Source: Rubrobacter_D sp963840835
Lineage (GTDB): Bacteria; Actinomycetota; Rubrobacteria; Rubrobacterales; Rubrobacteraceae
NCBI GenBank assembly: GCA_963840835.1
Contig: CAWJAM010000006.1
Coordinates: 558,001-622,000, forward strand
DNA length: 64,000 nt
Reading direction: 5' to 3'
Of the stretch, positions 15,935-24,092 are shown in pieces; the first letter of the stretch is position 1, and each line of letters opens with the position of its first letter. The notes under the pieces are model-generated. The model ran no database searches. It had not been told where the DNA came from and saw only the letters and a program-made list of their open reading frames with translations. The position numbers and the translations under genes are program-made.

Positions 15935-17026
15935 ATGCATGGGTTCGGCGCGACGGCGCCTTATACAGTTGGTGTGGAGGAGGAGTTTCAGCTGGTCGAT
16001 CCTGCCTCGCGCGGGCTGACGCCGGCCGTGGACGGTGTGCTCGCCGCGGGGAACGGCACGAAGCTCATTACCTCGGAGCTCTCGCGGTCGTGCGTGGAGA
16101 TGCTCTCCCCGGTCTTCGCGACGGCCGCCGACCTCGCGCGCGAGCTGCCCGGGCTGCGCAGGGAGGTGCGCGACCTCGCGCGCAGCCGGGGGGTCGAGAT
16201 CGTCGCTGCCGGCGCCCACCCTTTCTCGGAGCCGACGGAGCAGCCGCTCACGGCTGGGGGCCACAACCTGCGCGTCGAGGAGGAGATGGGCTGGGTCGCG
16301 AGGACGCAGGCTATCTACGGCCTGCACGTCCACGTCGCCGTCCCCGACGGGGACGCCGCGATCCTGGCCATGAACGCGCTCGCCAGGCGCGTGCCGCTCC
16401 TCGTGGCGCTCTCGGCCAATTCGCCCTTCTGGCGCGGGTCCGACACCAGGCTCGGCTCCACGCGCATCAAGATCTTCGAGATGTTTCCCAGATCGGGGCT
16501 CCCCCCGGCCTTCCGCTCCTGGGAGGACTTCGAGAACCACATCGAGACACTCGTCGCCTCGGGGAGCATCCCCGACTACTCGTGGTGCTGGTGGGACGCC
16601 AGGCCCCACCAGAAGTTCGGTACCGTCGAACTGCGCTCACCGGACGTGCAGACGGACGCCTCCTACACGGCGGCACTCGTCGCGCTCGTCCAGTGCCTTG
16701 TAGTCAGCGCCGCGGCGGAGGAAGTGCCCCCCATGGACCCCGTGTACGCCGGGGAGAACAAGTGGCGCGCCGTGCGCTACGCAATGGACGCCGACTTCTA
16801 CGACTTCGCCGCAGGCAGGGAGGTCACGGCCCGGGCGATGGCCCGCGCGCTGGTCGAGGAGCTGCGGCCGATCGCCCAGGACCTCGGCTGCGAGGAGGAA
16901 CTGCTAGGCGTGCTGGAGATCGCGGAACTCGGCACGGGTGCCAAGTTGCAACGGGCCGCGCTCGACAGGAGCGGCTCGCTAGAAGGGGTGGTGGACTACC
17001 TGATCGAAAACACCGCGCCCGACTGA
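15935..17026 (+). CDS. Glutamate-cysteine ligase type 2 (YbdK family)
   Basis: This protein has about 363 residues and belongs to the carboxylate-amine ligase fold that makes gamma-glutamylcysteine or a related conjugate. Motifs are VGVEEEFQLVDP (ATP/metal site), GLHVHVAVPDGD, LSANSPFWRGSDTRLGSTR, RPHQKFGTVELRSPD and AGENKWRAVRYAMDA. Actinobacteria usually use mycothiol, so the physiological substrate is uncertain (EgtA-like roles also exist). The ATG at 15935 lies within 3 bp of a family A repeat and has no ribosome binding site. An in-frame GTG at 15969 (the V of VGVEEEF) would remove conserved residues, so 15935 is kept. Confidence 0.85.
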   Translation: MHGFGATAPYTVGVEEEFQLVDPASRGLTPAVDGVLAAGNGTKLITSELSRSCVEMLSPVFATAADLARELPGLRREVRDLARSRGVEIVAAGAHPFSEPTEQPLTAGGHNLRVEEEMGWVARTQAIYGLHVHVAVPDGDAAILAMNALARRVPLLVALSANSPFWRGSDTRLGSTRIKIFEMFPRSGLPPAFRSWEDFENHIETLVASGSIPDYSWCWWDARPHQKFGTVELRSPDVQTDASYTAALVALVQCLVVSAAAEEVPPMDPVYAGENKWRAVRYAMDADFYDFAAGREVTARAMARALVEELRPIAQDLGCEEELLGVLEIAELGTGAKLQRAALDRSGSLEGVVDYLIENTAPD

Positions 17027-17088
17027 TACCGAGTCCGGGTGAATAGCAAGGCTACCCCGCACGAGCCTACGTCTTCTACTCCTCGTGG

Positions 17089-17108
17089 ATTCCCGCTTTC
17101 GCGGGAAT
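17089..17108. repeat. REP-like hairpin (ATTCCCGC/GCGGGAAT)
   Basis: ATTCCCGC, TTTC, GCGGGAAT is a perfect 8-bp stem, followed by GACGG. It resembles the dispersed TTCCCGC-type hairpins known in many bacteria. Confidence 0.6.
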
Positions 17109-17182
17109 GACGGTGGAGGAGGACCGGGCTCTCACCCATTGACGGAAAGCGAAACCCTCCAGACGGACTTGGTATGACAACG

Positions 17183-17213
17183 TTGTGCATAAGGGTTCAA
17201 CCCTTATGCACAA
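17183..17213. repeat. 31-bp perfect palindrome
   Basis: Arms TTGTGCATAAGGGTT and AACCCTTATGCACAA are separated by one C. The AT content is higher than the surroundings. It lies in the 17027-17325 gap, which holds only repeats. It could be a dyad operator, a cruciform or a mobile-element scar. Confidence 0.75.
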
Positions 17214-17261
17214 TGAGTCATAAGCGATCGGCAGAGGGTCAAAACCCCCCGCAAGTCACAC

Positions 17262-17326
17262 GTTCAGCCGGTCAGCGCGAACAAAATGCTGACCGGCTGA
17301 AGTGCTGAAATGCTGACTAGCTGACC
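17262..17326. repeat. Family B palindromic repeat
   Basis: TTCAGCCGGTCAGC (17263-17276) is exactly inverted at 17288-17301 with an 11-nt loop. GAAGTGCTGAAATGCTGAC follows. The end touches the stop codon of the DUF2795 gene. Confidence 0.75.
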
Positions 17327-17544
17327 TACTGGTTGCCCCGAACCGCCTGCAATACTTCATCGGCGCTGTTGAAGGTCTCGGTGCCCGAGTTCTTCACACT
17401 GTCGATAACCTCTTGCGGGGCGCCGTTGTTCTGAACCTGATTCACTACCTCGTCCTTGCCGGCCGGGAAGTCCAGGTTCGGTAGGTACTCCTGTAGCTGA
17501 CCCAGGTCCAGGTTGCTGAGGTCGCCCAAATTGCCAAGTCCCAT
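17326..17544 (-). CDS. Small DUF2795-like protein
   Basis: This protein has 72 residues. LGQLQEYLPNLDFPAGKDEVVNQVQ followed by NNGAPQEVIDSVKNSGTETF and DEVLQAVRG fits the short DUF2795 fold (helical, often stress- or stationary-phase-associated). The ATG at 17544 follows a good AGGAGGTAAGAGA site. The stop is at the edge of a family B repeat. There is no neighbour on the same strand. Function is unknown. Confidence 0.7.
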   Translation of the reverse strand: MGLGNLGDLSNLDLGQLQEYLPNLDFPAGKDEVVNQVQNNGAPQEVIDSVKNSGTETFNSADEVLQAVRGNQ

Positions 17545-17731
17545 GTTCTCTTACCTCCTGTCTCGCTCTCCAAATCGCTGGCATCCTACTTACCCGGTGT
17601 GACTTCCGCCAAACAAGCGCTGCACAAACCCAGGGGTGATCTTGCCGTGCTGGTCCGGGTGTGACGGAATGTATTCGTCCGTGCTATCTGCTTAAATATG
17701 CAACAGTTGGGAGCAACGTCAGGAGGCGCAC

Positions 17732-17986
17732 GTGTCTACGGACAAGGAAAAGGGCCTGATCGGCTCGACCTCGGACCAGCTAAAGGAAACTACCAGGATC
17801 CTCAAGGGCCAGGGCCCGTGGCACTCGGCAAACTCGGACGTCTACCACAACAACCCCGCCTGCCAGACAGGCAACAGCATCAAGGCCGAGAACGTCCAGC
17901 AGGGGACCGGCGGCAAGCCGCTCTGCGGAGAATGCGAAAAGCTCAACAGCGCGGGTGGTCCTGTAGGCAACCTCACCGGTTTGTAG
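17732..17986 (+). CDS. Small Cys/His-containing hypothetical protein
   Basis: This protein has 84 residues. The GTG start lies 6 nt after AGGAGG. The second half has VYHNNPACQTGNSI and GKPLCGECEKLN, a spacing (H...C...C-x2-C) that could bind one metal ion. The family is not recognised; similar short H/C proteins occur in actinobacteria and proteobacteria. It is followed by a family A half repeat (17992-18100). Confidence 0.6.
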   Translation: MSTDKEKGLIGSTSDQLKETTRILKGQGPWHSANSDVYHNNPACQTGNSIKAENVQQGTGGKPLCGECEKLNSAGGPVGNLTGL

Positions 17987-17991
17987 CGGAC

Positions 17992-18100
17992 TAGCACGCT
18001 TCGGCTTCGCCTCCGCTTGTCAGCACGGCGCTTCGCGCCTTGTCAGCACGCTCAGGCTTCGCCTTCGCTTGTCGGCACGCTTCGGCCTCGCTTTCAGCTT
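17992..18100. repeat. Family A palindromic repeat, left-hand half copy
   Basis: The words GCTTGTCAGCACG (three times, one as GTCGGCACG) alternate with hairpins such as GGCGCTTCGCGCC. The copy ends in CGCTTTCAGCTT, the first bases of the family A core. The reverse arm is absent. Confidence 0.75.
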
Positions 18101-18230
18101 GTGATTTTCGCTGAGGGCTGCAATCCATCCACCCGATTCGGCATCGAACTCGCCCGCAGGTAGGACGTTTTGCTAACCGCTATACTTCGCGGCGAGGGGA
18201 AGTGTTTTTGCGTAAGAAGGGGAGGGTCTC

Positions 18231-19826
18231 TTGAGCGAAGACGTAAGACCGGGGGGTACCTACAAGACGCTTGCCGAGCAGCGCGAGGTGCTTACTCCGG
18301 CAGAGGAGAGGTTCGAGCGAGCGCGGCAGACCATTGGGCTCTTCCTCGGGCCCGTGGCGTTCTTGATCATGTACTTCTTGCCGCTACCGTTGCCGCGGGA
18401 GCAACACACGCTCGCCGCCATACTCGTCTTCACCATCATCTACTGGCTCTCGGAGGCCATTCCGATCCCCGTGACGGCGCTACTGGCGCTGGCCCTTTGC
18501 GTGTTGTTCAACGTGCCAGGCGTCGGGCCGAACGCCGAAGACGCGCCGGGCGACGTGGTCTTCGGCGGGTTCGCGGACCCCGTCATCTTCCTGTTCATAG
18601 GGGCTTTCGTGCTGGCGCAGGCGATGATCACGCACGGCCTGGACCGCAGGTTCGCCTTTCTCGTGCTCTCGCTGCCGGGGGTGGCGCGCTCGACCTACGG
18701 CGTGATCATCGCCTTCGGCTTCATCGCCGCCTCGATAAGCGCCTTTATCTCAAACACCACGACCGCGGCCATGCTGCTCCCCATAGGCCTCGGGATGATG
18801 GGCGCTCTAGGCGGTATGGTGAGCGACCAGTCCGACACGGACAGAGACGTGAGCCGGCTCCGGTTCGGCACGGCGCTCATGCTCATGATCTCCTACGCCG
18901 CGGGCGTCGGCGGGCTACTCACGCCCATCGGGACCCCACCCAACCTCATAGGCATAGCCTTCATCGAGGAGGAGACGGGCGTGAGTATCTCCTTCTTCGA
19001 GTGGGTTATGACGGCCTTCCCGATAGTCGTGCTCATGTTCATAGCGCTTTGCACCATCCTGATCCTGCTCAACCGCCCGGAGGTGCGCAGGATCTCGGGC
19101 GCGGTGGAGTACATAGCTGAGGAGCGGAGCAAGCTAGGCCCGTTCTCCAGGGGCGAGCGCAACACGCTCATAGCCTTCGCGGTCGCCGTCTCCCTGTGGA
19201 TACTGCCAGGGGTCGTAGCCCTCATCTTCGGCGACGAGTCCACGGTTTACAGTCTCATTTACAGCCGCCTCGACGAGGGGACGGTCGCCATCATCGGCGC
19301 GGCCCTCCTCTTCGCGCTCCCGATAAACTGGTCAGAACGGCGCTTCACCATGAACTGGAACGAGGCCGCGCGCATAGACTGGGGGACCATCATCCTCTTC
19401 GGCTGCGGCATCGCGCTCGGGACCCTGCTCTCCGACACGGGCCTCGCCGAGACGATCGGCAACGGGATAGCCAACGGCCTCGGCTTCACCAGCCTGGTGG
19501 CGGTCTCGGCGGTCTCGGCGCTCATCGCTATTATCATCTCCGAGACCACCTCCAACACCGCGAGCGCCACCATCGTCGTGCCGATCGTCATCCCGATAGC
19601 CGCGGCCGCCGGCCTCGACCCCCTCGTGCCCGCTCTGGCCGCGGTCTTCGGGGCTTCCTTCGGGTTCATGATGCCGGTCTCGACGCCGCAGAACGCCGTC
19701 GTCTACGGATCGGGCATGATCCCCATAACCAAGATGGTCCGCTCGGGCCTCGTCTTCGATATAATCGGTCTGATCCTGATCGTGCTCCTGATCCCCGTGA
19801 TGGCAGGCCTGATCCTGGCCGCGTAA
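18231..19826 (+). CDS. SLC13/DASS family anion transporter
   Basis: This protein has 531 residues with about 11-12 hydrophobic helices. The DASS family couples Na+ to uptake of di- or tricarboxylates, sulfate or phosphate. Visible family marks are ALLALALCVLF early on, FISNTTTAAMLLPIGLGMMG (first SNT motif), GGLLTPIGTPPNLIGIAFIE, and near the C-terminus ISETTSNTASATIVVPIVIP (second SNT motif) with MMPVSTPQNAVVYGSG. The substrate cannot be fixed from these. The TTG start follows GGGGAGGG. A TATACT box at 18181-18186 is a plausible -10. It is not clearly in an operon; the PhoD gene follows 28 bp later on the same strand. Confidence 0.88.
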   Translation: MSEDVRPGGTYKTLAEQREVLTPAEERFERARQTIGLFLGPVAFLIMYFLPLPLPREQHTLAAILVFTIIYWLSEAIPIPVTALLALALCVLFNVPGVGPNAEDAPGDVVFGGFADPVIFLFIGAFVLAQAMITHGLDRRFAFLVLSLPGVARSTYGVIIAFGFIAASISAFISNTTTAAMLLPIGLGMMGALGGMVSDQSDTDRDVSRLRFGTALMLMISYAAGVGGLLTPIGTPPNLIGIAFIEEETGVSISFFEWVMTAFPIVVLMFIALCTILILLNRPEVRRISGAVEYIAEERSKLGPFSRGERNTLIAFAVAVSLWILPGVVALIFGDESTVYSLIYSRLDEGTVAIIGAALLFALPINWSERRFTMNWNEAARIDWGTIILFGCGIALGTLLSDTGLAETIGNGIANGLGFTSLVAVSAVSALIAIIISETTSNTASATIVVPIVIPIAAAAGLDPLVPALAAVFGASFGFMMPVSTPQNAVVYGSGMIPITKMVRSGLVFDIIGLILIVLLIPVMAGLILAA

Positions 19827-19854
19827 GTCAAGCGTTTCGGGGTAAGATCGGAGG

Positions 19855-21504
19855 ATGGCTCCCGAACTGGTTCTCGGCCCCCTCCTCCGCTACGCCGGGG
19901 AGCGCGACGCGACCGTCTGGGTGGAGACCGACGCCACCTGCGAGGTCGAGGTCCTCGGCCACATGGCACGCACCTTCGAGATCGAAGGCCACCACTACGC
20001 CCTTCTCAGGATCACGGACCTCGAACCGGGCGAGACCTACGAGTACGAGGTCTCGCTCGACGGCAGGAAGGTCTGGCCCGAAGACGAACACGGCTTCCCG
20101 CCGCCGGTTATCAGGACGATCTCACCCGACAGCACGTTGAACCTCTCATACGGCTCGTGCCGCGTCTCGGCCCCGCACGAGCCGCCGCACACGCTCGCCG
20201 CCGACGCCAGCAAACACGGCTACGAGCGCGACGCCCTGCAGGCACTGGCCATCCGCATGATGGGCGAACCCCACGAAAGCTGGCCAGACGCGCTGTTCTT
20301 GCTCGGGGACCAGATCTACGCCGACGAGGTCTCAGAGGGAGCCCTGAAGTTCATCCGCTCGCGGCGCGACACGAACCAGGGGCCGGGCGAGCAGGTCGCC
20401 GACTTCGAGGAGTACACGCGCCTGTACTGGGACGCGTGGAGAGACCCCGTCACCAGGTGGCTCCTTTCGACCGTGCCATCGGCCATGATCTTCGACGACC
20501 ACGACGTGAACGACGACTGGAACATCTCGGAGGCCTGGGTACGCCAGATGCGCACCACGCCGTGGTGGGAGGAGCGCATCGTGGGTGCCTTCATGACCTA
20601 CTGGATCTACCAGCATCTCGGCAACCTCTCCCCGCGGGAGCTTGCAGAAGAAGGACTCTTCGATAAGGTGCGCAAGGCCGATAACCCGACCCGCGTCCTG
20701 CGCGAGTTCGCCTACCGCGCAGATCGCGAGACCGCAGGCACGCGCTGGAGCTACCACCGCGACTTCGGCAAGGTCCGTCTCATCGTGATGGACTCGCGGG
20801 CCGGGCGCGTACTGAAAGAGGGCCACCGCGCCATGCTCGACGACGAGGAGTGGGCCTGGATCGTGGACAAGGCCACGGGCGACTTCGACCACCTCCTCTT
20901 CGGCACGTCCCTCCCCCTCCTCCTCGGCCCCGGCCTCCACCACCTCGAGGCCGCGAGCGAGGCCGTCTGCGCCGGAGCCTGGGGCCGTCCGGCGGCGTGG
21001 ATCGGCGAATCTATACGCCAGTTCGTCGACCTCGAACACTGGTCGGCCTTCGACAAGTCCTTCACCGACCTCACCCATCTGCTGCGCTCCGTCGCCTCGG
21101 GTGAACGTTCGGAAGGCGGCCCTCCCGCCTCCGTCGCGGTCCTCTCCGGAGATGTGCACCACGGCTACCTGGCCAAAATGGACTTCGGCGACGGCATACA
21201 GACCCCCGTCTACCAGTCGGCAAGCTCCCCCCTGCGAAACCCGCTCGGACTACCGGAACGCCTGATCATGCGCTTCGGATGGACCGGTCGAGGCAAGCGC
21301 ATCGGCGAGGCCCTCTCCCGCCTGGCCGGTGTCCAGAAACCAGACGTAAGTTGGCACCTCGTGCACGAAAAACCCTGGTTCCACAACCACATCTCAAGCC
21401 TGGAGATCCGGGGCCACAAAGCCCTCCTGAAAGTGGAGAGAACCACCCCCGACAACAACGACGAGCCATATCTGTACAGAATCCTCGAACACCGGCTAGC
21501 ATGA
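19855..21504 (+). CDS. PhoD-like alkaline phosphatase/phosphodiesterase
   Basis: This protein has 549 residues. An N-terminal fibronectin-like beta domain (ATVWVETDATCEVEV...LEPGETYEYEVSLDG) precedes a metallophosphatase core: LSYGSCRVSAP, LLGDQIYADEVS, FDDHDVNDDWNIS, LIVMDSRAGR, SGDVHHGYLAKMDFGDG. These match the PhoD family, which uses Fe/Ca. No Tat or Sec signal is visible, unlike secreted PhoD, so the enzyme may be cytoplasmic. TAAGAT ends 6 nt before the ATG, and GGAGG is adjacent to it, so leaderless initiation is possible. Confidence 0.85.
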   Translation: MAPELVLGPLLRYAGERDATVWVETDATCEVEVLGHMARTFEIEGHHYALLRITDLEPGETYEYEVSLDGRKVWPEDEHGFPPPVIRTISPDSTLNLSYGSCRVSAPHEPPHTLAADASKHGYERDALQALAIRMMGEPHESWPDALFLLGDQIYADEVSEGALKFIRSRRDTNQGPGEQVADFEEYTRLYWDAWRDPVTRWLLSTVPSAMIFDDHDVNDDWNISEAWVRQMRTTPWWEERIVGAFMTYWIYQHLGNLSPRELAEEGLFDKVRKADNPTRVLREFAYRADRETAGTRWSYHRDFGKVRLIVMDSRAGRVLKEGHRAMLDDEEWAWIVDKATGDFDHLLFGTSLPLLLGPGLHHLEAASEAVCAGAWGRPAAWIGESIRQFVDLEHWSAFDKSFTDLTHLLRSVASGERSEGGPPASVAVLSGDVHHGYLAKMDFGDGIQTPVYQSASSPLRNPLGLPERLIMRFGWTGRGKRIGEALSRLAGVQKPDVSWHLVHEKPWFHNHISSLEIRGHKALLKVERTTPDNNDEPYLYRILEHRLA

Positions 21505-21507
21505 AAA

Positions 21508-21562
21508 GGCTACAGGTATCAGGTGTCAGGCATCAGGAAGAACTGAAACCTGTAGCCTGAGC
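21508..21562. repeat. Family C palindromic repeat (CTACAGG/CATCAGG)
   Basis: GGCTACAGGTATCAGGTGTC begins the element, which closes with ACCTGTAGCC. The arms GGCTACAGGT and ACCTGTAGCC are exact complements. It lies between the PhoD gene and a cupin gene. Confidence 0.75.
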
Positions 21563-21578
21563 GACCGAAGGGAGCGAC

Positions 21579-21977
21579 ATGAAACTCGTCACTTCGAAAG
21601 ACATGCAGACCGCACGCGGGCCAGGGGACTGGTTTACCGGCACGGTATGGAGGGATGCTGCGCCTACGGGCTCTTCTCCCGACGTGGCCGTCAATCGCGT
21701 GCTCTTCGAGCCTGGTTCCCGCACGCACTGGCACACCCATCCGGAGGGCCAGATCCTCTACATAATCACGGGCACCTGCCGGGCAGCCAGAGAAGGCGAG
21801 CCGCCCGTCGAGGTCGAGGCCGGGGGCGTACTCTACTTCGCCCCGGACGAGAAGCACTGGCATGGCGCCACCCCCGATACCTTCATGGTCCACATGGCAA
21901 TCAACGTCGCTACCACGACCGACGGCGGCACCAACTGGCTAGAGCCCGTCACCGACGAACAGTACACCAGCGCCTGA
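21579..21977 (+). CDS. Cupin-fold protein
   Basis: This protein has 132 residues. The first cupin motif is FEPGSRTHWHTHPEGQILYIITG (two His, Glu, metal site). The second is VLYFAPDEKHWHGATPD. It resembles single-domain cupins annotated as carboxymuconolactone- or quercetinase-related proteins, but no substrate can be named. The start is preceded by GAAGGGAGCGAC. The divergently controlled MarR-GNAT gene follows. Confidence 0.8.
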   Translation: MKLVTSKDMQTARGPGDWFTGTVWRDAAPTGSSPDVAVNRVLFEPGSRTHWHTHPEGQILYIITGTCRAAREGEPPVEVEAGGVLYFAPDEKHWHGATPDTFMVHMAINVATTTDGGTNWLEPVTDEQYTSA

Positions 21978-21997
21978 CTCGAAAGCCTCGGCCAACG

Positions 21998-22033
21998 ATT
22001 TAGTTGACAGAAGCAACTAAATTGGGGATCATA
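21998..22033 (+). promoter_or_regulatory. Inverted-repeat operator overlapping promoter of MarR-GNAT gene
   Basis: ATTTAGTTG (21998-22006) and CAACTAAAT (22014-22022) are exact inverted arms 7 nt apart, the size and symmetry bound by MarR dimers. TTGACA (22004-22009) lies inside it. A weak -10 (GATCAT, 22027-22032) follows. This suggests autorepression. Confidence 0.65.
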
Positions 22034-22050
22034 GCGGAGGCGGCGACGGT

Positions 22051-22980
22051 TTGGAGGTTGGGCTGTTGGAAGCGCGGGTCGGGGAAGTTCGGCGGTTCAA
22101 TCGTTTTTTCACGCGCCGGATCGGGGTTCTCAGGGAAGGGTTGTTGCACAGCCCTTACTCTCTCGCGGAGGCGCGGGTGCTGTTCGAGTTGGCGCACGAG
22201 GAGGACGTTACCGCCTCGGAGCTGTCGCAGGAGCTGGGTCTGGACCCGGGCTACTTGAGCCGCATTATCGCCCGGTTCGAGCGGGGAGGGCTGCTCGAGA
22301 GGGTCGTCTCAGGGGCGGACGGACGGAGGCGGCTGCTCCGTCTGACGGCGTCTGGTGGGGAAACGTTCCGTGAGTTGGATCGGCGCTCTCGGGAGGAGGT
22401 ATCCGGGATGCTCCGGGGCATCCCGGAGGAAGACCAGCTCAGGCTCCTCGACGCGACACGGACCATCGAGCAGGTTCTCGGGGGCGACGGTTCCACGCCA
22501 GAACCGTTTCTCTTGCGGCACCACGAGCCCGGCGACATGGGTTGGGTGGTCCAGCGCCACGGTGCGCTCTACGCCGGGGAGTACGGCTGGGACGAACATT
22601 TCGAAGCGCTGGTTGCGAGGATAGTGGCTGATTTCATCGACGGGTACGACCCAGCCTGGGAGCGGTGTTGGATCGCCGAGACGAGCGGGCGCAACGTCGG
22701 TTGCGTCTTCGTCGTCCGGGAGAGTGAGGAGGTAGCAAAGCTCAGGCTTCTACTAGTGGAGCCGGAAGCCCGCGGAACCGGCCTCGGTTCGCGCCTCGTC
22801 GCAGAGTGCATACGCTTCGCCCGCGACCGCGGCTACCTGAAGCTCGTGCTGTGGACCAACAGCGTGCTCCACTCCGCCAGGCGCATCTACGAAGAGCACG
22901 GCTTCGAACTTGTGGAAGAAGAGGAGCACCACAGCTTTGGGAAGGACCTCGTGGGACAGAACTGGGAGCTAGAACTGTAG
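22051..22980 (+). CDS. MarR regulator fused to GNAT acetyltransferase
   Basis: This protein has 309 residues. The first half is a winged helix (LFELAHEEDVTASELSQELGLDPGYLSRIIARFERGGLLERV, then the wing DGRRRLLRLT). From about residue 160 there is a GNAT domain with LLLVEPEARGTGLGSRLVAECI (acetyl-CoA P-loop, RGTGLGSRL) and IYEEHGFELVEEEEH. Such two-domain proteins are known in actinobacteria and firmicutes. Targets are not known. The TTG at 22051 is the first reasonable start; a GGAGG lies farther upstream than ideal. It is probably autoregulated through the operator at 21998-22022. Confidence 0.85.
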   Translation: MEVGLLEARVGEVRRFNRFFTRRIGVLREGLLHSPYSLAEARVLFELAHEEDVTASELSQELGLDPGYLSRIIARFERGGLLERVVSGADGRRRLLRLTASGGETFRELDRRSREEVSGMLRGIPEEDQLRLLDATRTIEQVLGGDGSTPEPFLLRHHEPGDMGWVVQRHGALYAGEYGWDEHFEALVARIVADFIDGYDPAWERCWIAETSGRNVGCVFVVRESEEVAKLRLLLVEPEARGTGLGSRLVAECIRFARDRGYLKLVLWTNSVLHSARRIYEEHGFELVEEEEHHSFGKDLVGQNWELEL

Positions 22981-22981
22981 A

Positions 22982-23046
22982 ACAGGCTACAAGCTACAGG
23001 CATCAGGAAGAAAAACCTGAGACCTGATGCCTGTAGCCTGCAACCT
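22982..23046. repeat. Family C palindromic repeat between convergent genes
   Basis: CAGGCTACAAGCTACAGGCA and ATCAGG are followed, after about 16 nt, by CCTGATGCCTGTAGCCTG. The long stem sits between the MarR-GNAT stop and the NrfD stop, so it may be a two-way terminator. Confidence 0.75.
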
Positions 23047-24082
23047 AAACGCTATCTTCCGGCTGCGGGGCGCTCTCGCCGCTGGCGAACGTGAAGTACG
23101 CCTCAGGGTCGTCGGCGCTGATCCTGCCTCCCTTTATTATGGCGAAGCGGAAGGCCAGGCCACCCGCGAGTGCGAGCACAGAAGCGAGGATGCTCTTGGG
23201 GCGGCTCTCCTTGCCGAGGAGCAGGACGAAGGGCGCGAGTATGCCACCGATTAGGGTGCCACCGACGAAGAGCGGGGCGACCTCTCTGGAGAAGAGCGGT
23301 TTGCTCCACCTGCTCATCCGGATCAGGGAGGCGACTATGAGCCCTGCCTCTATGACGATGGTCGCCTTCTCAGCCCGGTGCAGGGTACGCAGAGTCTTCG
23401 CTTCGCCTGAGTGTGTCAGGTGGAGCACGAGCGAGAGCCACGAGAGCGCTGTGGAGAGTCCCGAGGTCAGAAACGTCGGGCCCATAAGCAGCCAGTTACG
23501 CGCCCAGAGCGGAACGGAGGTGGCGGAGATCAGGTTTCCCGTGTTCGAGCCGACGTTGAGGCCGACGGGCAGTGCCACGATAGAGAGGAAGCGCACGGGG
23601 ATAAGCTTTGCCAGCCTGACCAGGAAATTGTCGTTCCCGAGCAGACCGTCTTCGGCGGCCTGGCGGGCGGAGATCAGACCGCTCAGATTACCGTAGGCGA
23701 AGACCGACCAGCTCTGGGTGGACATCGGAGAGCGGAGCTTGAGGACGCGCAGCATGTTGTAGAAGCGCTCGGGCCTTCCGAGGTCCCAGATCAGTAGGAT
23801 CGGGCTCAACATCATGGTGGCGAGCACCGTGTAGCGGCTTGCACGGGTGAGAGCTTCGTCTTTATGGCCGAGGATCTGGGCTACCGTGGAGAACAAATGC
23901 ACCCCGGCCCCGATCCCGCCGATCCAGAAGTAGACCGGGATCTGCCACGTCCAGTGCGCATGCTTTATGGGCGGGATCCCGTAGTAGTTCTTGTCCTTCC
24001 TCCTGGGGTCGGTCTCGGGATGGTGGGAGGTCTCGACCTTCCCGTTGCTCCGCTGCGCCTGATCCCGCCTCGCCTCGCTCAC
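23045..24082 (-). CDS. NrfD/PsrC-type membrane subunit of formate dehydrogenase
   Basis: This protein has 345 residues with about eight hydrophobic helices. Family marks are YGIPPIKHAHWTWQIPVYFWIGGIGAG near the N-terminus, DLGRPERFYNMLRVLKLRSPMS and GPTFLTSGLSTALS. NrfD-like proteins anchor iron-sulfur subunits and pass electrons to menaquinone. The gene is last in a run with the Fe-S subunit and Sec catalytic subunit, so it should form the membrane arm of that formate dehydrogenase. It starts with GTG at 24082 after AGGGGGATAGG. A family C repeat lies at the stop. Confidence 0.85.
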   Translation of the reverse strand: MSEARRDQAQRSNGKVETSHHPETDPRRKDKNYYGIPPIKHAHWTWQIPVYFWIGGIGAGVHLFSTVAQILGHKDEALTRASRYTVLATMMLSPILLIWDLGRPERFYNMLRVLKLRSPMSTQSWSVFAYGNLSGLISARQAAEDGLLGNDNFLVRLAKLIPVRFLSIVALPVGLNVGSNTGNLISATSVPLWARNWLLMGPTFLTSGLSTALSWLSLVLHLTHSGEAKTLRTLHRAEKATIVIEAGLIVASLIRMSRWSKPLFSREVAPLFVGGTLIGGILAPFVLLLGKESRPKSILASVLALAGGLAFRFAIIKGGRISADDPEAYFTFASGESAPQPEDSV

Positions 24083-24092
24083 CCCTATCCCC

